A stretch of 8,772 bases of DNA from an uncultured Flavobacterium sp. (GTDB lineage Bacteria; Bacteroidota; Bacteroidia; Flavobacteriales; Flavobacteriaceae). Below are positions 6,742 to 8,772 of this stretch, piece by piece; the first letter of the stretch is position 1; each line of letters opens with the position of its first letter. The notes below the pieces were generated by a model that was given only the letters and a program-made list of their open reading frames with translations, was not told where the DNA came from and searched no databases. A program made the position numbers and the translations under genes. Where the stretch lies: contig CAMPIZ010000057.1 in assembly GCA_946886675.1 (NCBI GenBank), positions 1-8,772 on the forward strand, read 5' to 3'.

Positions 6742-7545
6742 ATGAAAAAAATCTTTCTATTATTCCTTTTAGCCGGTTTAAGCGGATGTGTTAATGATGA
6801 TGATTATACTATCCCTAACCTGCAGTGTAACGAAACATCATTAGTTAAAACCATAGAACCTGAAGCTATAGCAGCTACAGCAAACATACAGGAATATATA
6901 AATGATGATATAATAGAAGCCTATGTAACATCCAGTGATGAAGGGGGTAACTTCTATAAGACCGTCTCTATGCAAACCCTGAATGGCTCGTTTGGTTTTA
7001 GTGTTTCGGTAGATGCAGCTTCCACTTTTGTAAATTATGAGCCAGGAAGAAAAGTACTTATAAAACTTAAAGGCACATACAACCGCATTTATAACGGCTC
7101 ATTGCAAATAGGCGATTTGGGAGTTTATAATGGATTTGCCACTATTACCGGGTTTTCTGCTACAAATTACAACACTATTTTAAACCGCTCCTGTACCGTT
7201 GTGGATCAAGAGGCTTTAGTACAATATGTAAGTATAAGTATGCTTCAGGACGACAGTTACATTAATAAGCTTATTGAAATTGATAATGTACAGTTTACCG
7301 ATGAGGCTATAGGTCAGACTTTTTATGATGCCAATGCTGATATAGGTGGAGGCACCAATTATCTGATAACAGACACTGAGGGCAACACACTTACGTTCCG
7401 CACCAGCAGTTTTGCTGTTTTTTCAGGAAATATTATACCTGAAAACAGTGGAAGAATAAGAGGCGTTTTAACCAAATATGGGGACACCTATCAGTTTATG
7501 ATACGTACCTTAAATGACTTACAGTTAACAGAAGAAAGGTTTTAA
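6742..7545 (+). CDS. DUF5689 domain-containing surface lipoprotein
   Basis: A 267-aa lipoprotein: signal peptide with Lys2-Lys3, a hydrophobic core and lipobox L13-S14-G15-C16. The residues after Cys16 are V-N-D-D-D-Y, an acidic stretch like the flavobacterial surface-export signal, so the protein is probably anchored on the outer face of the outer membrane. The remainder (about 40-260) is mostly beta-strand and matches my recall of DUF5689, a domain with OB-fold-like character found beside TonB-dependent receptors and secreted nucleases in Bacteroidota. Recognisable segments are EAYVTSSDEGGNFYKTVSMQ, PGRKVLIKLKGTY and GRIRGVLTKYGDTYQFMIR. No catalytic motif is evident, so substrate binding as partner of the receptor is the likely role (inference). 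The start is 2 nt after the restored receptor stop, implying co-transcription and perhaps translational coupling. Confidence 0.82.
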   Translation: MKKIFLLFLLAGLSGCVNDDDYTIPNLQCNETSLVKTIEPEAIAATANIQEYINDDIIEAYVTSSDEGGNFYKTVSMQTLNGSFGFSVSVDAASTFVNYEPGRKVLIKLKGTYNRIYNGSLQIGDLGVYNGFATITGFSATNYNTILNRSCTVVDQEALVQYVSISMLQDDSYINKLIEIDNVQFTDEAIGQTFYDANADIGGGTNYLITDTEGNTLTFRTSSFAVFSGNIIPENSGRIRGVLTKYGDTYQFMIRTLNDLQLTEERF

Positions 7546-7569
7546 TATAAAAATATAGCTTAGTTTTAT

Positions 7570-8622
7570 CTAATCATCTATCCCTAAAAACTTAAACGGC
7601 TTACTTTCTTTAAAATCCTTTACCGCATTTCCGGCATAAGTTTCACCTCCGGCAACGGTTAGTTTTTTCACTTTCCCCTTTTGAGAAAAATCGACATCCT
7701 TAAAATCAACCCAAAAAACATTTGGTGTTAATACTGATTCATAATAATACACCAAGTTCTTATGGTCAGACACCGTCCTCCAGCGTGTAGAAGAAATATT
7801 AGGCTGATTGGGTGTCGAGATTCCATAGGGAACAGAGCAGTTTCTTATTACGCTGAAAACACTCGCCACCGCTACACGGGTATTATCTGTTTTGGGAATA
7901 GCCTCTGTATAAAAAGAAGCCCTTACAAACCTGTCTGCAGCCCTGTTTGTTCCGGGTAGCATAACCGTACCACCTATTTCTTTCCAATATTCATTTAAAG
8001 CCAGTTGCTGATCAAATACAGGAGAATTTGTCATTACGGTATATGACGGATTGTGGTGGATAACCAGTTTGCCCTCTATATACTCTAATATAGCACTGTC
8101 CCCCACCGCATCTGATATGGAAAGGTGTAAAGTAGCCTTACGCTGCTGGCCCGGTACATTATCTGTTACTATCACAAATTCTTCTTTAGCAAGGCCCTGC
8201 ACCGCTTCGCTTACGGTTGCATAATTATCCAGCACATATTGTACCCAGGCCGCTATACTAAGTCCCGGCTTTTTATGATCCCATTCCGGGTATTCTGACT
8301 CTACCAGCCACAGCAAGTTAGCAGCCAGTCCTTTTTCATTCATACCGTCAGTACTGCAAATTTCGTATGCACTTGCTACCACGCTACCATACTTAGATTT
8401 CCATTTAATAGTATTCTTACCTGTTTCGCCTGTTCTCTCCATGCCTCTTGGAAAAATCCACAGGTTTGTCATAATATCCTCACTCCAGTCCATAGACCGC
8501 GCCGTTAAATACAAACCGTTTTCGCCTTTATATACTACTCTGGTACAGGCTAAGATGTTATAAATGCTCCCCGAAAAAAACATTAGGGCAGCATATACGA
8601 TAAGTAAAGCTCTTTTTTTCAT
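7570..8622 (-). CDS. Exported linear amide C-N hydrolase (choloylglycine hydrolase / penicillin V acylase family)
   Basis: An N-terminal-nucleophile hydrolase, 350 aa, that cleaves linear amide bonds. The family includes bile salt hydrolases, penicillin V acylases and some N-acyl-homoserine lactone acylases. A signal peptide (Lys2-Lys3-Arg4, hydrophobic core) ends at Ala25, and cleavage would expose the nucleophile Cys26. Family active-site residues follow at the expected distances: Arg42 and Asp45 (16 and 19 residues after the Cys, in ARSMDW), Asn102 in AANLLWL, Asn199 in MTNSPVF, and Arg231 in AADRFVR. The MDW motif (Trp46) and the export signal fit the Gram-negative acylase branch rather than intestinal bile salt hydrolases. 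The gene is convergent with the DUF5689 gene, with 24 bp between stop codons and no hairpin terminator visible. Its link to the other genes is unclear. The family is confident; the substrate is unknown. Confidence 0.9.
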   Translation of the reverse strand: MKKRALLIVYAALMFFSGSIYNILACTRVVYKGENGLYLTARSMDWSEDIMTNLWIFPRGMERTGETGKNTIKWKSKYGSVVASAYEICSTDGMNEKGLAANLLWLVESEYPEWDHKKPGLSIAAWVQYVLDNYATVSEAVQGLAKEEFVIVTDNVPGQQRKATLHLSISDAVGDSAILEYIEGKLVIHHNPSYTVMTNSPVFDQQLALNEYWKEIGGTVMLPGTNRAADRFVRASFYTEAIPKTDNTRVAVASVFSVIRNCSVPYGISTPNQPNISSTRWRTVSDHKNLVYYYESVLTPNVFWVDFKDVDFSQKGKVKKLTVAGGETYAGNAVKDFKESKPFKFLGIDD

Positions 8623-8646
8623 AATCAGCTGGTTTAATATGTGATT

Positions 8647-8654
8647 TAAATTTA
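8647..8654 (-). promoter_or_regulatory. Weak candidate -7 element upstream of the amide hydrolase gene
   Basis: TAAATTTA (palindromic) lies 24 nt upstream of the hydrolase ATG and differs from TAnnTTTG at one base. No clear -33 TTG is seen. In such AT-rich sequence this may be chance. Confidence 0.25.
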
Positions 8655-8694
8655 GTAAAAAAAGACTTTATCATCTACATTTCAGCAACTTATG

Positions 8695-8739
8695 TTAGCA
8701 ATAAACAATTGATCTTATTAATGATGATTTTATTGCTAA
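8695..8739. repeat. 11-bp perfect inverted repeat upstream of the amide hydrolase gene
   Basis: TTAGCAATAAA at 8695-8705 and TTTATTGCTAA at 8729-8739 are perfect inverted copies separated by 23 nt. Each arm contains one GC pair in an AT-rich context. There is no T-tract typical of a terminator on either side. It could be a regulator site or a terminator-like structure for a gene beyond the right edge. I see no gene in 8623-8772. Confidence 0.5.
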
Positions 8740-8772
8740 GGGAATTATAATTGCTGGGTGGCTGTTATATAT

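Noticed and set aside
6609..6794. Plus-strand open frame of 61 codons spanning the receptor end and the DUF5689 start
   Set aside because: It is out of frame with both neighbours. The receptor frame over the same bases gives a proper barrel C-terminus, so this is a shadow.
7546..7569. Possible bidirectional terminator between the convergent genes
   Set aside because: The 24-bp gap is AT-rich with only a weak 5-bp repeat and no GC-rich stem, so I do not call a terminator.
1..8772. CRISPR arrays, tRNA/rRNA genes, insertion sequences or prophage genes
   Set aside because: No regularly spaced repeats, no RNA-gene-like segment and no transposase, integrase or phage protein is seen on either strand.

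Overview
The window looks like chromosomal DNA from a member of Flavobacteriaceae (Bacteroidota), close to Flavobacterium. It is AT-rich, starts lack Shine-Dalgarno sequences, and at least one clean Bacteroidota promoter (TTG-N19-TATATTTG) is visible. The protein set fits too: a TonB-dependent receptor with an N-terminal carboxypeptidase-regulatory-like domain, a DUF5689 lipoprotein, lipoproteins with acidic residues just after the lipid cysteine, and an ALDH7-type dehydrogenase and 3-hydroxyanthranilate dioxygenase of Flavobacterium type. These assignments come from family motifs recalled from knowledge, not from a search.

Layout. (1) Positions 1-244, minus strand: the N-terminal part of an unrecognised lipoprotein, cut by the window edge. 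(2) 405-1952, minus: ALDH7-family piperideine-6-carboxylate / alpha-aminoadipic semialdehyde dehydrogenase, with its own promoter and a strong hairpin terminator. (3) 2087-2626, minus: 3-hydroxyanthranilate 3,4-dioxygenase, also followed by a hairpin terminator. (4) 2691-3737, minus: a secreted endonuclease/exonuclease/phosphatase-family protein. (5) 3839-6634, plus: a TonB-dependent outer-membrane receptor, divergent from the nuclease across about 100 bp. (6) 6742-7545, plus: a DUF5689 surface-type lipoprotein. (7) 7570-8622, minus: an exported Ntn hydrolase of the choloylglycine hydrolase / penicillin V acylase family, convergent with gene 6. The last 150 bp are non-coding as far as visible and contain an 11-bp inverted repeat.

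How the genes may work together. The exported nuclease/phosphodiesterase, the receptor and the lipoprotein form a plausible outer-membrane module for cutting and importing an extracellular phosphodiester substrate such as nucleic acid; the substrate is inference. The dehydrogenase and dioxygenase act in lysine degradation and in tryptophan/kynurenine (quinolinate, NAD) metabolism. They are neighbours, but a terminator and a promoter separate them.

The main anomaly is in the receptor. Its reading frame stops at a TAA (6632-6634), but the same frame continues after that codon for 34 more sense codons. They end in a typical outer-membrane beta-barrel C-terminus (...LNIYYSF, stop at 6737-6739), 2 nt before the next gene. 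This looks like a single-base nonsense change (probably Tyr TAT/TAC to TAA) or a sequence error, and it removes the final barrel strand(s).
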